Source of the DNA: Allolobophora icterica
Lineage: Eukaryota; Annelida; Clitellata; Crassiclitellata; Lumbricidae
Length of the DNA: 64,000 nt
Reading direction: 5' to 3'
Assembly (NCBI GenBank): GCA_963556255.1
Contig: OY744611.1
Location: forward strand, 1,111,030-1,175,029
The translations under genes were made by a program, and so were the position numbers. Shown piece after piece: positions 43,993 through 53,540 of the stretch (the first letter of the stretch is position 1; every line of letters starts with the position of its first letter). The notes under the pieces are model-generated. The model made no database searches, was not told where the DNA came from, and saw nothing but the letters and a program-made list of their open reading frames with translations.

Positions 43993-44169
43993 CTTACTTG
44001 TTTACTTTGGTGATTTCTCTTTTCAAAGAAGTCACGGTTTTTCTTGGTGTGTGAATCGATAAACAAACGGGATTTCTTTTATATTTGTTCGTGGAAAACA
44101 ACGAAATTTTTATACCGTTTCTCGTGTTCCACCGTCGATGATATCGTAAACTCGTCACACAGCAACAAC

Positions 44170-44403
44170 GCGTAGATTCTTCTAACACCGTCGTAGATTC
44201 TTCTAACACCGTTGTAAATTCTTTTATCACCGTCGTAGATTCTTCTATCCGCCGAAGGAGGTGATAACGTGAATTTTAATCCACCGTGAGTTTATATCCA
44301 CCGTGAGTAATTATTCCACCGTGAGTATTTATTCCACCGTGAGTATTTATTCCACCGTGAGTATTTATCCACCGTGAGTACTTATCCACCGTGAGTATTT
44401 ATC
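44170..44403 (-). repeat. Tandem repeats in the retrotransposon leader
   Basis: Two adjacent arrays lie between the primer site and gag: four ~21-bp units (GTAGATTCTTCTAACACCGT on the + strand, 44172-44250) and seven or eight 17-20-bp units (CCACCGTGAGTATTTATT type, 44276-44403). All share CACCG. They could be packaging or regulatory signals or simple expansion. Confidence 0.85.
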
Positions 44404-44406
44404 CCA

Positions 44407-44418
44407 CCGCTGCCACCA
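44407..44418 (-). promoter_or_regulatory. Putative tRNA primer binding site
   Basis: On the minus strand TGGTGGCAGCGG lies 4 bases after the LTR end (TTGACA-TTAT-TGG). It begins TGG, complementary to the CCA end of a tRNA. The tRNA species is not identified. Confidence 0.65.
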
Positions 44419-44422
44419 ATAA

Positions 44423-44898
44423 TGTCAACCCAATCCTTCCGTTGACAATCCTTCTGATTAAATCCTTGTTCTTTTCGTACTTAACGCCTATTTAACGTTC
44501 ACCTTTTGAACACTAATTCTACGTATAAGTATAACCTGAATTAATCAGCAACACAGTTTAATATCTTTTAGTTTAATAAGAAACAAACAGACAGAACTCA
44601 ATTCGATTACAACTCAACTAGTCAGCCACACTACTACAGCGAACACACTCGAATTCAAACTTCTCTAGTCAGCATAATTCTTCGCGCCTCTTGACACACC
44701 TGTCTTCTGTGCGCCTAAGTGAAATCTAATAATATACATATAGCGCGCCGCTGCCGAGATTGGCCGGCCGCGCGTGTCACTAAGACTAAACGTTATACAT
44801 CTATCATATATACATATACACGTGAAACTAAAGTAAGCGCACTAAATATATACGCTAACATCTCGCACTGCAAGACTGTACACAAAACTCAGTTCACA
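44423..44898 (-). repeat. 5' LTR of the Gmr1-like element
   Basis: 476 bp; on the minus strand begins TGTGAACTGAG and ends GGTTGACA (TG...CA). Its start abuts genomic CTTATGG, exactly the sequence at the insertion point in block A. TATATA-rich motifs at about 44735-44820 may include the promoter. No second LTR copy is present at the other end. Confidence 0.75.
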
Positions 44899-44955
44899 CT
44901 TATGGTTTGAGGTTTGTGCTTTGTATCTTGCAGGCGATGGCTGGAAAGTTTTTCC

Positions 44956-45200
44956 GGTAATCCAGGGTTTTAGCATCCGAATATTCCTGGGTTTTAGCGT
45001 CCGAAATTATTTTCATTAAAACGTTTTAATACAATAAATATTAATACAATAAATAGTCATCGTTCATCCAACTTCTAGTTTCAGTTACATTTCATCGCTC
45101 GTCCAGCCTCTAGTTCGAGCTATATTTTCTTCGCTATAAGTTAGTGTTAAGAAGTACCGTAATTTGGCTGAGAGAGTGAGACGTGCTGGTTCAGGGATAT
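44956..45200 (+). mobile_element. Broken Merlin-like MITE end (block B)
   Basis: Block B copy of 12302-12545, with the same duplicated GGGTTTTAGC motif and minisatellite units and no right terminus. Confidence 0.6.
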
Positions 45201-45304
45201 AACAGAACTATAAATGCAGAACAGTCATTCTAGTGTAATAAACAACAATCAAATTATATTCTGTATTTTGAAAAATTAATGGTTTGGTTTTACTGTTATT
45301 TTAG

Positions 45305-45428
45305 CGAGTACTTGAGGAAGACGAGCAACATTCTTTTACAGCTTCAAAATGCAGTTTTAGGACAAGGTCTGCACCTCATTGATCTTCATCAGGAACATTA
45401 CAGTGGATTTATTCGACTACAACTTTAG
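45305..45428 (+). CDS. Putative conserved exon upstream of ZNF5
   Basis: Acceptor-like TTACTGTTATTTTAG, then the same ~40-residue frame as before ZNF2, here with RKTSNILLQLQNAVLGQG. One change (AGCAAC for AAAAAC) gives the consensus S. Stop at 45426. Donor site not identified; function unknown. Confidence 0.45.
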
Positions 45429-46014
45429 CTATATTCAACTATTTCATCTTCAGTGGAAATCATACTAAAGAGCAGCATAAAGGTGTTCTATTGTACAAAT
45501 GTTGGATCGCTTTAGTATTTCGACATAAAAATTACTACCACTGACAGATGAAACACGAAGCCTTCTTGTAAGCAACTGAAATGCAAACTTTAATAAAGTC
45601 GTCAATAATTTGAGAAATTGGACACTGCTGGTGTTAGAAAGGATATGACAACAACAATTGCAGAAACTTTTATTGAGGGAATTTCTTTGAAGTGCATACT
45701 AGAACTGATGCTTATCAAAAGCCTTGTAAATTCCAACTTTATCTTGAATCTGCTGATTGGAGAGGCACAGTAAGAAACCACACCGATGTCAGTAATTTCA
45801 GACACCGTCTGCTCAAGGACAAGCTGATCATCTGAGAGGCCTCAAGGAACACATACTGGAGAAACACAGTGAAAAGCCTGATGTTGAATACTACAACCCA
45901 AACAGGAGAAAAAGAATACAGTTTCCAGATATATCGGAACTCATTTAGTCAGGTTGTAATCTGTAAAAGCACACAAGAACTCGTACTGGTGGAAAAGCAA
46001 TACATGTGCCAGTT
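45429..46014 (+). pseudogene. Decayed 5' region and fingers of ZNF5
   Basis: Uninterrupted version of 13262-13843 (no solo LTR). Contains the broken finger EYSFQIYRNSFSQ (about 45917) and YMCQLCQKE (46001 onward) in shifting frames. Confidence 0.6.
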
Positions 46015-46782
46015 ATGTCAGAAAGAAACCATACTGGCGCAAAGCCACACAGGAGGGAGTTATGTCAGAAAACATTTCTTCAAGGTAGTCGTTTGAAAGG
46101 TCATATGAGAGCCCATACTGTCAAAACACCATACAGGTGCCAGTTATGTCAGAAAACATTTGCTAAGGGTAATAATCTCAAAGACCACATGAGAACTCAT
46201 ACTGGTGAAAAACCATACAGATGTCAGTTATGTCAGAAAACATTTGCTAAGGGTAATAATCTCAAAGGCCACATGAGAACCCACACTGGTGAAAAACCAT
46301 TCAGATGTCAGTTATGTCAGAAATCATTTGGTAAAGGTAATAATCTCAAAGAGCACATGAAAACCCATACTGGCGAGAAACCATACAAATGTCAGTTATG
46401 TCAGAAATCATTTGCTATACATAGTCATCTGAAAACGCACATAAGAACCCATATTGGCGAAAAGCCATATCGGTGCCAGTTATGTGAGAAATCATTTAAT
46501 GAAGGTAATAATCTCAAAGGCCACATGAGAACTCATACTGGTGAAAAACCATACAGGTGTCTGTTATGTCAGAAAACATTTACTCAAGGTAGTAATCTTA
46601 AAAAGCACATGAACACCCACACTAGCGAAAAGCCATACAGGTCAAAGTCTTTTGGATGTGGTATATGTGACAAACTGCTTGAAATAGAAAAGGAATTTAT
46701 GGACCATTGTTCTAGCCATCTATTTTCTTCACCTGACGATTTAGCTGCCGACCTTTATACTTACAGATTGGAACAATTGTAA
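46015..46782 (+). CDS. C2H2 zinc-finger protein, 6 fingers (ZNF5)
   Basis: Predicted 255 residues, the intact twin of the frameshifted ZNF2. A degenerate first finger (ELCQKTF, first cysteine lost) precedes six canonical fingers. Helix positions -1,2,3,6: KNND, KNNG, KNNE, ISHT, ENNG, QSNK. The family linker of about 100 residues is missing: finger 6 runs via TSEKPYRS straight into the C-terminal module ([36 protein letters not shown]). This suggests an internal deletion that joined fingers to the tail in frame. The ATG lies where other copies have the CQLC of a finger, in another frame, so the start arose by frameshift. Confidence 0.8.
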   Translation: MSERNHTGAKPHRRELCQKTFLQGSRLKGHMRAHTVKTPYRCQLCQKTFAKGNNLKDHMRTHTGEKPYRCQLCQKTFAKGNNLKGHMRTHTGEKPFRCQLCQKSFGKGNNLKEHMKTHTGEKPYKCQLCQKSFAIHSHLKTHIRTHIGEKPYRCQLCEKSFNEGNNLKGHMRTHTGEKPYRCLLCQKTFTQGSNLKKHMNTHTSEKPYRSKSFGCGICDKLLEIEKEFMDHCSSHLFSSPDDLAADLYTYRLEQL

Positions 46783-46964
46783 TTTACGGTAAAAATGCCA
46801 TAGATGAATTGGGATACATATATGAACAGTTACTTTGTACCACTGTAATTTCAAAATAGCTTTGTTAAAGCAAACTTGCCGTGCACAGGATTGTAGCAGT
46901 TGCAATAAATGTTATATAAGTTTACCACACATCAATGACATGTACATGCAGAATTAGACATTAT
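46783..46964 (+). other. ZNF5 3' flank (short)
   Basis: TTACGGTAAAAATGCCATAG and GATACATATATGAACAGTTAC match other family 3' flanks for about 80 bp, then similarity stops before the usual TCTTTCGTTCTGG block. Confidence 0.55.
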
Positions 46965-47170
46965 GTGTTCGTCTCTTCTAGGATATCTCTAGCAAACAGA
47001 TTGTTTTCAAGTCGCCTAGATTACTGTAACTGGCTTCTTACTGATATCAAAATAAGGCACACATTCTGACACTGCAGAGAGTTCTGAACTCTGGCTAGAC
47101 CGCTCGAGCCATTACTAATGCATAAAAATATGAAACACTGATCCTTTGTTGTGCTGATATAAATTGCATT
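46965..47170 (+). mobile_element. LINE reverse-transcriptase thumb fragment
   Basis: In two frames: SRLDYCNWLLTDIK-like (about 47008-47052) and LQRVLNSG*TARAITNA (about 47072-47122), then a further RT-like stretch. Typical thumb region of CR1-like LINEs, decayed. Confidence 0.6.
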
Positions 47171-47510
47171 AATTAATGACAATGTAGCTACACAGATTTC
47201 GCTCAGCATGCCGGAAGCATCAATCGTAGTACTACATGACGAAAGCAATGTATACTTAGCACAAAAACTCATCTACGTGCAGGGAGATCCAGTAAATAAA
47301 TTTGCGATAGTCCGAGAACAGATAATCCATAAGTTCGTCAAAAGCTGGATGAACTTCGAATAAAGCACACCAAATGAAGAAAGTGCTATGCCAATAAGTT
47401 CATGGAATGTGGAAATGACTTTTTTAAATCTGGAAAAAATATTAAAACTTTACTTAACTGTGGTAGTAGGTTCAATATTCCTGAAATCTTCACCACAGGT
47501 ATTTCGAGTG
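47171..47510. other. Spacer
   Basis: 47170-47250 is related to 22545-22635. The rest shows nothing recognisable. Confidence 0.4.
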
Positions 47511-47812
47511 GGATACGGAAATTTCGCTCCCGGAAGAATCGCCCTCGGAAGATTCGCCTTCGACATTTCGCTCCCGAGAAGATTCGCCCCCGCTTCTAGT
47601 CTTAGTTGCATTTTCATCATAGATCCCGCTTCTAGTCTTAGTTATATTTTCATCGCTAATCCAGCTTCTAGTCTTAGTTGCATTTTCATCATAGATCCCG
47701 CTTCTAGCCTTAATTACATTTTCATCATAGATCCCGCTTCTAGTCTTCCGGGGACGAAACTTCCGGGGGCGAAATGTCGGGGGCGAATATTCCGGTGCGA
47801 AAAGTCCTAGAA
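47511..47812. mobile_element. Fold-back element with minisatellite core
   Basis: Arms rich in TTCGC(T/C)CCCGGAAGA (47522-47600) are inverted at 47748-47808 (CTTCCGGGGGCGAAATGTCG). Between them are four ~34-bp units CCCGCTTCTAG.CTTA.TT..ATTTTCATCATAGAT. The core belongs to the same minisatellite family as the Merlin-like MITEs, but the termini differ. Confidence 0.65.
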
Positions 47813-48388
47813 CCATTTCGAGCATCTCTGACAAATTAAGAATTTCAAAAAATCAATGACTATTTTGTAAACACACCTGCCTTAGCCTAGAAAATTGATA
47901 TCCCAGAAAAATCGATAAATTTCTTAAAGACTCGCATTTATCTTCAATGGATATACTACCAATTACTGAGATTAATATTACTGAAGTGGCTAATTAAATA
48001 CGAGTAACCTAAGCTCTGGAACGGATGGTATTGACCTTTCAGTCGCCATGGCGAATATAATTGAAACTATTGCTAAACCTTTGACATTATATTATTGCAG
48101 GGTGAGAATTGTCGGGGGGTTGGGGGGTTTAACCCCCAGTCTTTCTTAGGACCCCACAGTAAAGTCTTCATTGCACACCCCAACTCCATGTAAATCAAAG
48201 TCTAACCCCCCAGTCTTTTCCTACAATTCTCATACTGTATTTATGACTCGTCTGTTTCTTTGAGTCAGGTGCCCAATGATATAAAGATAGCAATTTATTC
48301 CGGAAGGGAAGATGACAGACACCTGAAGGGGAGTGGCACTGATCTTAACTCTGTCGAAGTGGAACGCTTGTGGTGGAACGCTTGTGGT
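47813..48388. other. Spacer with a small G-rich hairpin
   Basis: GAGAATTGT (48107) and ACAATTCTC (48224) with GGGGGTT and AACCCCCC inside form a ~125-bp inverted structure. Otherwise no gene is seen; the frame at 48260-48511 lacks any recognised motif. Confidence 0.4.
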
Positions 48389-48996
48389 GAGGTGGGGTAT
48401 GACATACCCCGATACATATTTTGCTTTACTTCCAATTCGCGATATCGACTACATAACAGTAATTGTGAGCTAAACCATAGTTTTATCACAAATTATCAAC
48501 TAAACTGGTGATTATCACGAACAAATAACTGTTTTCGATCATTATTGAAATGACCAGCAGGTGAACTAATAACTATGCAATATCTGGTTAGCGCTTGCAT
48601 TTTTCTATCCTCGTTCACAACATTACCAAACGCACAAATAGCCAATATTTCAAGTGAAATAGAAAATGTTTTCAGTCATCATTTTCGATTGACTGCTCAA
48701 TGCAAGCCATGAACACAGTATTAGCGTGTTCAAGGCACACTCGCTTGCTACACGCATGACATGTGAATCTTGCTTACGATCACTGTATACGAGAAATTAT
48801 AATTTCACTTTAATATGTAAAAAAAATTAAAAATTATGCATTCAAAAATATCTGAAATTGTTATAAAGTGACCGTAGGCCTATTTCATATTCGCTAAGGT
48901 AAATAAAAATAATCCAAGCTGGCTCGACGTTTTCCGTAGAAAACATAACTTAGAATAGCTATGGGGTGTGTCATACCCCACCTCCCCCTCAAAGGG
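48389..48996. mobile_element. Possible piggyBac-type MITE
   Basis: Right end GAGGTGGGGTATGACA inverted (TGTCATACCCCACCTCCCCC), then TCAAAGGG and TTAA (48997-49000). Left arm GAGGTGGGGTATGACATACC at 48389, itself a palindrome. The left CCCTTTGA and TTAA are not present, so that end is degraded. AT-rich non-coding interior. Confidence 0.5.
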
Positions 48997-49221
48997 TTAA
49001 GTGCAGAACGAAGTGACATGAGCTACTCAGTCGCACGAACAGAAACAGCAAAAGAGTTCCACATTTTTAAGTCGAAAATCTTCACGAACAATATATAGTT
49101 CTAGCTGAAGGCAATCGATCAATTTTCATTTGCTCCTCAGTCAAGCTGACAGAAACGCACCGTGGTAAAAGAAAATACAAGAAATGTGAAATCCTAGGTA
49201 TTTATTGAAAATTAGTTGGCG

Positions 49222-49505
49222 ATTTAGACGCCAGGGTGCTCGATAATTTATTGGTTAGCGTGCTTGACTGTCGGTCGAGAGGTTGGAGGTTGAAATCCCC
49301 GCCAGGGTGGAAATGTGTTTCGATGGTTGTACTCCATCTGCACCACTGCCAACTCAGCTATAATGAGTACACTCACCGTACACTGTCGATGGGAAGATGA
49401 AACGACGAGGGAGAAGACTGGCCACCTGCCCTCGCTTACCGATTCTAAGGAAATGAAGTCGCTAACACTTCATACCCATGGCTGCCTCAGGGCTAGCCCA
49501 AGGGA
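49222..49505 (+). mobile_element. tRNA-derived SINE-like element
   Basis: TTGGTTAGCGTGCTTGACTG (49250) fits a pol III A box and GGTTGAAATCC (49286) a B box with one mismatch to GGTTCRANNCC; spacing is tRNA-like. A unique body of about 200 bp follows, then the TTC-rich array. No cloverleaf-capable tRNA gene is evident. Confidence 0.6.
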
Positions 49506-50002
49506 CGTTCTTGTTCTTGTTGTTGTTGTTCTTCTTCTTCTTGTTCCTCTTCTTGTTCTTGATCTTCTTGTTCTTGATCTTCTTGTTCTTGTTCTTGTTC
49601 TTGTTCTTCTTGTTCTTGTTCTTCTTGTTCTTGTTCTTGTTCTTCTTCTTGTTCTTGTTCTTGTTGTTGTTCTTCTTCTTCTTGTTCTTCTTGTTCTTGT
49701 TCTTGTTCTTGTTCTTCTTGTTCTTCTTGTTCTTCTTGTTCTTCTTGTTCTTCTTGTTCTTCTTGTTCTTGTTCTTCTTGTTCTTCTTGTTCTTCTTCTT
49801 GTTCTTCTTCTTGTTCTTCTTCTTGTTCTTTTTCTTGTTCTTGTTCTTGTTCTTGTTCTTGTTCTTGTTCTTGTTCTTGTTCTTGTTCTTCTTCTTCTTC
49901 TTCTTCTTCTTCTTCTTCTTCTTCTTCTTCTTCTTCTTCTTCTTCTTCTTCTTCTTCTTCTTCTTCTTCTTCTTCTTCTTCTTCTTCTTCTTCTTTTTCT
50001 TA
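49506..50002 (+). repeat. ~0.5-kb (TTCTTG/TTC)n microsatellite
   Basis: A hexamer zone of TTCTTG and GTTCTT variants is followed by a nearly pure (TTC)n run of about 120 bp (49886-49995). All six frames are open and give artefact proteins of L/V, F/L or K/N. It lies directly at the 3' end of a SINE-like unit and may be its expanded tail. Confidence 0.95.
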
Positions 50003-50044
50003 CAGTTTAATTGTTTGATTGGGTGTAATGCGGGTGCTATGACA

Positions 50045-50130
50045 ATTCGGCGCCGGTCAATTCGGCGCATGTTCAATTTGGCGCCGGTCAATTCGGCGCA
50101 TGTTCAATTTGGCGCCGGTCAATTCGGCGT
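50045..50130 (+). repeat. GGCGCCGGTCAATTCGGCGC tandem repeat
   Basis: About 2.3 copies of a ~36-bp unit containing GGCGCCGGTCAATTCGGCG and CATGTTCAATTT. Adjacent to minisatellite arrays; may be one arm of a larger fold-back element. Confidence 0.75.
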
Positions 50131-50159
50131 TTTTTGTTAACGCTTCTATTTCTACCGAC

Positions 50160-50640
50160 ATTTCGTCTACTATGACTTTTCTTGATCCCGCCTCTAGTTT
50201 AAGTTATATTTTGATCGTTCATCCCGCCTCTAGTTTTTGTTAATCTTTCATTCAGGTTCTACTGTTACTTATATTTTAGTCGTTGATCTCGCTTCTAGGT
50301 TCAGTTATATTTTTTTCGTTGATCCCGCCTCTAGTTTAGTTTATATTTCAATCTTTCATCCAGGTTCTACTGTTAGCTATAATTTAATCTAATTGCTAAT
50401 TGGAAGACGGTAACAGGTGCGAAATGGTTTGAGGTTTATAATTTCAAATTCTGCGCCTTTTGTTGAAAGATTGAAATCTAACTAAAACTAGAAGCGAGAT
50501 GAACGAGCAAAATATAGACTAACCTAGAAGCGGGATCACGGATTAAAATATAACTTAAACCAGATACTGGACCAACGATTAAAATGTAACTTAAACTAGA
50601 AGCGGGATCAAGAAAAGTCATAGAGATCGAAGACGGGGAA
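50160..50640. repeat. Minisatellite arrays in opposite orientation
   Basis: 50175-50390 has units of the form GATC.CGC(C/T)TCTAG.TT.AGTTATATTTT. 50470-50615 has the inverse (AAAATATAACTTAAAC.AGA, AGCGGGATCA). The two halves could pair. Related to the cores of the Merlin-like MITEs. Confidence 0.65.
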
Positions 50641-51462
50641 CGATCGGGAGATTCGACATTGGAGATTCGACAAGTGAAGGCGAAGAGAAAAAGGCGAAGT
50701 TTAAAGAAGTTGCTTATGCAATAACCATCATTTGGGTGGGTCACGATAAATCGATTTATAACTTTAAATGCATTCTTAATATTCACTTCTGTTCACTTCT
50801 TTATTCCTTAGAACTGTCTAAAATAATATGACGGTAATTTTAGAAATAGGACTCCTAGCAATTTATATAATTATAATCACAGAAATCGTAGTTGCTGTTG
50901 AGCCTCCAGATGTATTCGCTAGATGACAGGATATACTTCCAAAAACTCCAGCCTTCTATTCAATGTTGTCAACCACTTTAATCAGTCGCCATTTTGTGCT
51001 CATGGCAGGATGAACCAGATTATGGGAAAATATTACTTTAATGTCAAACCCGGTTACATTCTATAACTCTGTACATATAATTTAGTGGACAAACACATTT
51101 TCTAAACGACAGCTAGGTCAATGAGGGAATTGCTGATCTTATGGTTTGAGGTTAGTGTTTTTTTTCTCCCGCACGCGTTTGATTGAAGTCTTTCCGACGA
51201 ACATTAAACCAATAAATGTAAATGTTTTTATGTAGCGACCGTATGACCTCGACTCTCCTCATCTTTCAATGAATTGATTGGGGGAGATCCTACGCTGCCC
51301 GTTAGAATGGGTACCACTCCATTTCAGGTCCCTGCTTGATTAGGCGCATACGGACCGTGCTAACCAGAGATAACAAGAGATGTCGTTAGACGCAGTTCCT
51401 TGTCATGCACCGTTGATATGCGTCAATAATTATGCGCAAATAGGTCGATACATACAGATGAA
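50641..51462. other. Unit spacer
   Basis: 50860-51160 is the recurrent block (GATGACAGGATATACTTCC, CGCCATTTTGTGCT, AAACGACAGCTAGGTCAATG). 51230-51400 (GCGACCGTATGACCTCGACTC, CCATTTCAGG, CCGTGCTA) matches 56965, 58340-58460 and 62440-62580. No gene is seen. Confidence 0.6.
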
Positions 51463-51879
51463 GGTAATCCTGGGTTTTAGCGTCGGAAATTATTTCATTG
51501 AAAAGTTCTAATACAATAATACAATAAATAATCATCGTTCATCCAACTTCTAGTTTCAGTTATATTTTAATCGATTATCCACCTTCTAGTTTCGTGAACA
51601 TTTTCATCAATCTTCCAACTTCTAGTTCGAATTTTACTATGAAATGTTTTCATCGCTCATACACGGGAATAATATCGGCACTAAAACGATATATTTTCGT
51701 CGTAATATATTCCAACTTCTAGTTGGACTTTTATTATGTAATATTTTCATCGCTCATCCGGCTTCTAGTTTCATTGATATTTTCGTCAATCTTCCAACTT
51801 CTTGTTTGAGTTTAACTGTGAAATGTTTTCATCGCTCATGCAATGTAAATAATTTCCGACGCTAAACCCCAGGATTACC
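51463..51879. mobile_element. Merlin-like MITE, complete (GGTAATCC family)
   Basis: Left end GGTAATCCTGGGTTTTAGCG and right end CGCTAAACCCCAGGATTACC are inverted for about 38 bp with few mismatches (through GGAAATTATTT and CATTG). The 8-bp CAGATGAA flanks it at 51455-51462 and 51880-51887. 417 bp; the interior is degenerate units of TTTCATC..TC.ATCC.ACTTCTAGTTT. Its ends match the terminus beside the transposase at 14637. Confidence 0.9.
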
Positions 51880-51887
51880 CAGATGAA

Positions 51888-52857
51888 AATGATTTATCTG
51901 CTGACTTGATTAAAGATCATAATATGCGCTCAATTTCTTTCCTCCAGAGAGATTGCTGACAGGAAATAAATGAATTAAATAATATATGTTTCATATATAA
52001 GAGGTATGTTTTTATTTGATGATGTGACGGTTGTATGTTAGCAGAATTCCAAGCAGTAAAATGATTGTTTTTGAATTGCAAGAATTTTAGTGTCAGTTCT
52101 TGTTACATATGCTTTAAATATCTTAGTATATTAATAAGCTATTGGTTTCTCCAAAAGTAAATTATATGAAACTATGACTAAAGCATTGATTAAACATATA
52201 AGTGAAATAAAACGTGCAATCTGCTAGTAATAGTTCAAACAAGAGTGATGGGTATGATCCCGATTTTACCGAGACATTGGAGCTGCAGTGTTCTTACTGG
52301 AGCTGCACTGTTTTCTCCAACATATTAGATGACACCGGAATTACATAATTCTTCCAGCCTCCAAATTATGACCATAATTTGTTACCATTAGAAAAAGAAT
52401 ACAGTGTCCAGATATATCAAAAGTCATTTAGTTGCTTGCGATTGAATAGTTGCATAACGTGAATGATGTTGGATTTATTTCGTGAATGGTAAAATGTCTA
52501 TGGTGTCTCGGTATGCAATTTTCGCAAAGATCTAGAATCAACTTCATTTCCTGAATGCGGTGGTAGCAAGTTCGGTCTTATTATATAAAATCAACTTATT
52601 CTAAGCAACATAAGATCTCAGATCTGTTTTATTACTTTTTTCCAAATGGCTGTGACATTAAAATTATGAGAAGAGAAATGATGTCTGATTCTCTGGTTTT
52701 CTGACTGGAAGATAATAATAACGTTAGACGAAAAACAAAATTTCTAACTAGTAACTCAACCACAAATGCAGAACAGTCATTCTACTGTAAATGACAAGCA
52801 GTCAAATTATATTAAGTACTTTAAAACATTAATAATAAGGTTTAATTGTTATTTTAG
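51888..52857. other. Unit spacer upstream of ZNF6
   Basis: 52008-52030 (GTTTTTATTTGATGATGTG) is the empty-site version of the insertion at 63035-63682. 52250-52560 is the recurrent TTTTACCGAGACA spacer. No gene is seen. Confidence 0.6.
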
Positions 52858-52987
52858 AAAGTACGTGAAGAAGACGAGCAACATTCTTTTAGAGCTTCAA
52901 AGTGCATTTGCAGAACAAGGTCTGCACCTTACTAATCTGCTTCAAGAACAATACATTGGATTTATTCTATTACAACTTTTGCCATAG
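52858..52987 (+). CDS. Putative conserved exon upstream of ZNF6
   Basis: Acceptor-like TTTAATTGTTATTTTAG, then KYVKKTSNILLELQSAFAEQ and GLHLTNLLQEQYIGFILLQL, stop at 52985. The frame upstream of the acceptor is also open, back to about 52766. Substitutions relative to ZNF5's exon are mostly conservative (R/K, I/L), suggesting past selection. Confidence 0.45.
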
Positions 52988-53540
52988 TCAGCTATTTCAT
53001 CTTCAGTGGAAATCATACTGAACAAAAGCGTGAAGCGTGCTATTATAAAAAGGTTGGATAGCTTTCGGATTTCGTCATAAAAATTACTACTAGTGACAAA
53101 TGAAACATGAACCCTACCTGAAAACCTCTCAAACGCAAACTGAAATGGAGTCGTCGATAATGTGAGAAACTGGACACTGCTGGTGTTAGAAAGGCTATGA
53201 CAACAATAATTGCAGTAACTTTTAATCAGGCAATTGCATACGAAAACTGATGCTTCTCGAAAGCCATACAAATTCGAACTGATTGGAGAGGCACATTAAA
53301 ACACCACATAGATGTCAATAATTTCCGAAACTGTGCGATCATCTGAGAGCTCTTGAACGAATACAACTGGAGAAAAACAGTAAAATTATCAATTAAGTGA
53401 AAAGCCTGATGTTGAACATTAGAACCCAAACTGGAGAAAAAGAATACAGTGTCCAGATATATCAAAAGTCATTTAGTCAGGGTGTAATCTGAAAAAGCAC
53501 ATGAGAACCCATACTAGCGGAAACCATACACGTGGCAGTT
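52988..53540 (+). pseudogene. Decayed 5' region and fingers of ZNF6
   Basis: Shares TCAGCTATTTCATCTTCAG and later blocks with other units. A decayed finger EYSVQIYQKSFSQ (about 53443) is followed by AAAAAGCACATGAGAACCC, the 3' half of a finger in another frame. Confidence 0.6.

Larger units (their letters stand above)
38969..44898 (-). mobile_element. Gmr1-like Ty3/gypsy-type LTR retrotransposon, block B only
   Basis: 5930 bp on the minus strand, absent from block A at about 12250. Order on the minus strand: 5' LTR, primer binding site, repeat-rich leader, gag-like coiled coil, zinc knuckle, protease, integrase, then reverse transcriptase and RNase H. Integrase upstream of a gypsy-type RT is the arrangement known for Gmr1 elements. 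The copy is defective: most of the RT core is deleted and no 3' LTR is present. The left end stops at a purine tract (AAAAAGGAAGGAGG on the minus strand), which would be the polypurine tract. Flanks CTTAT (right) and TTTAC (left) may be a mutated 5-bp duplication. Confidence 0.9.
27673..46808 (+). repeat. Segmental duplication, block B
   Basis: Direct copy of block A. Differences are scattered substitutions and small indels plus discrete insertions: hAT with an associated 138-bp duplication (32318-33188) and the Gmr1-like retroelement (38969-44898). It lacks the piggyBac element and solo LTR of A. After 46808 the sequence continues as a normal ZNF 3' flank, so the end of similarity reflects insertion and deletion on the A side. 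Confidence 0.95.

Noticed and set aside
49315..50140. Long frames rich in L/V, F/L or K/N on both strands
   Set aside because: They are translations of the TTC/TTCTTG microsatellite; all six frames are open.
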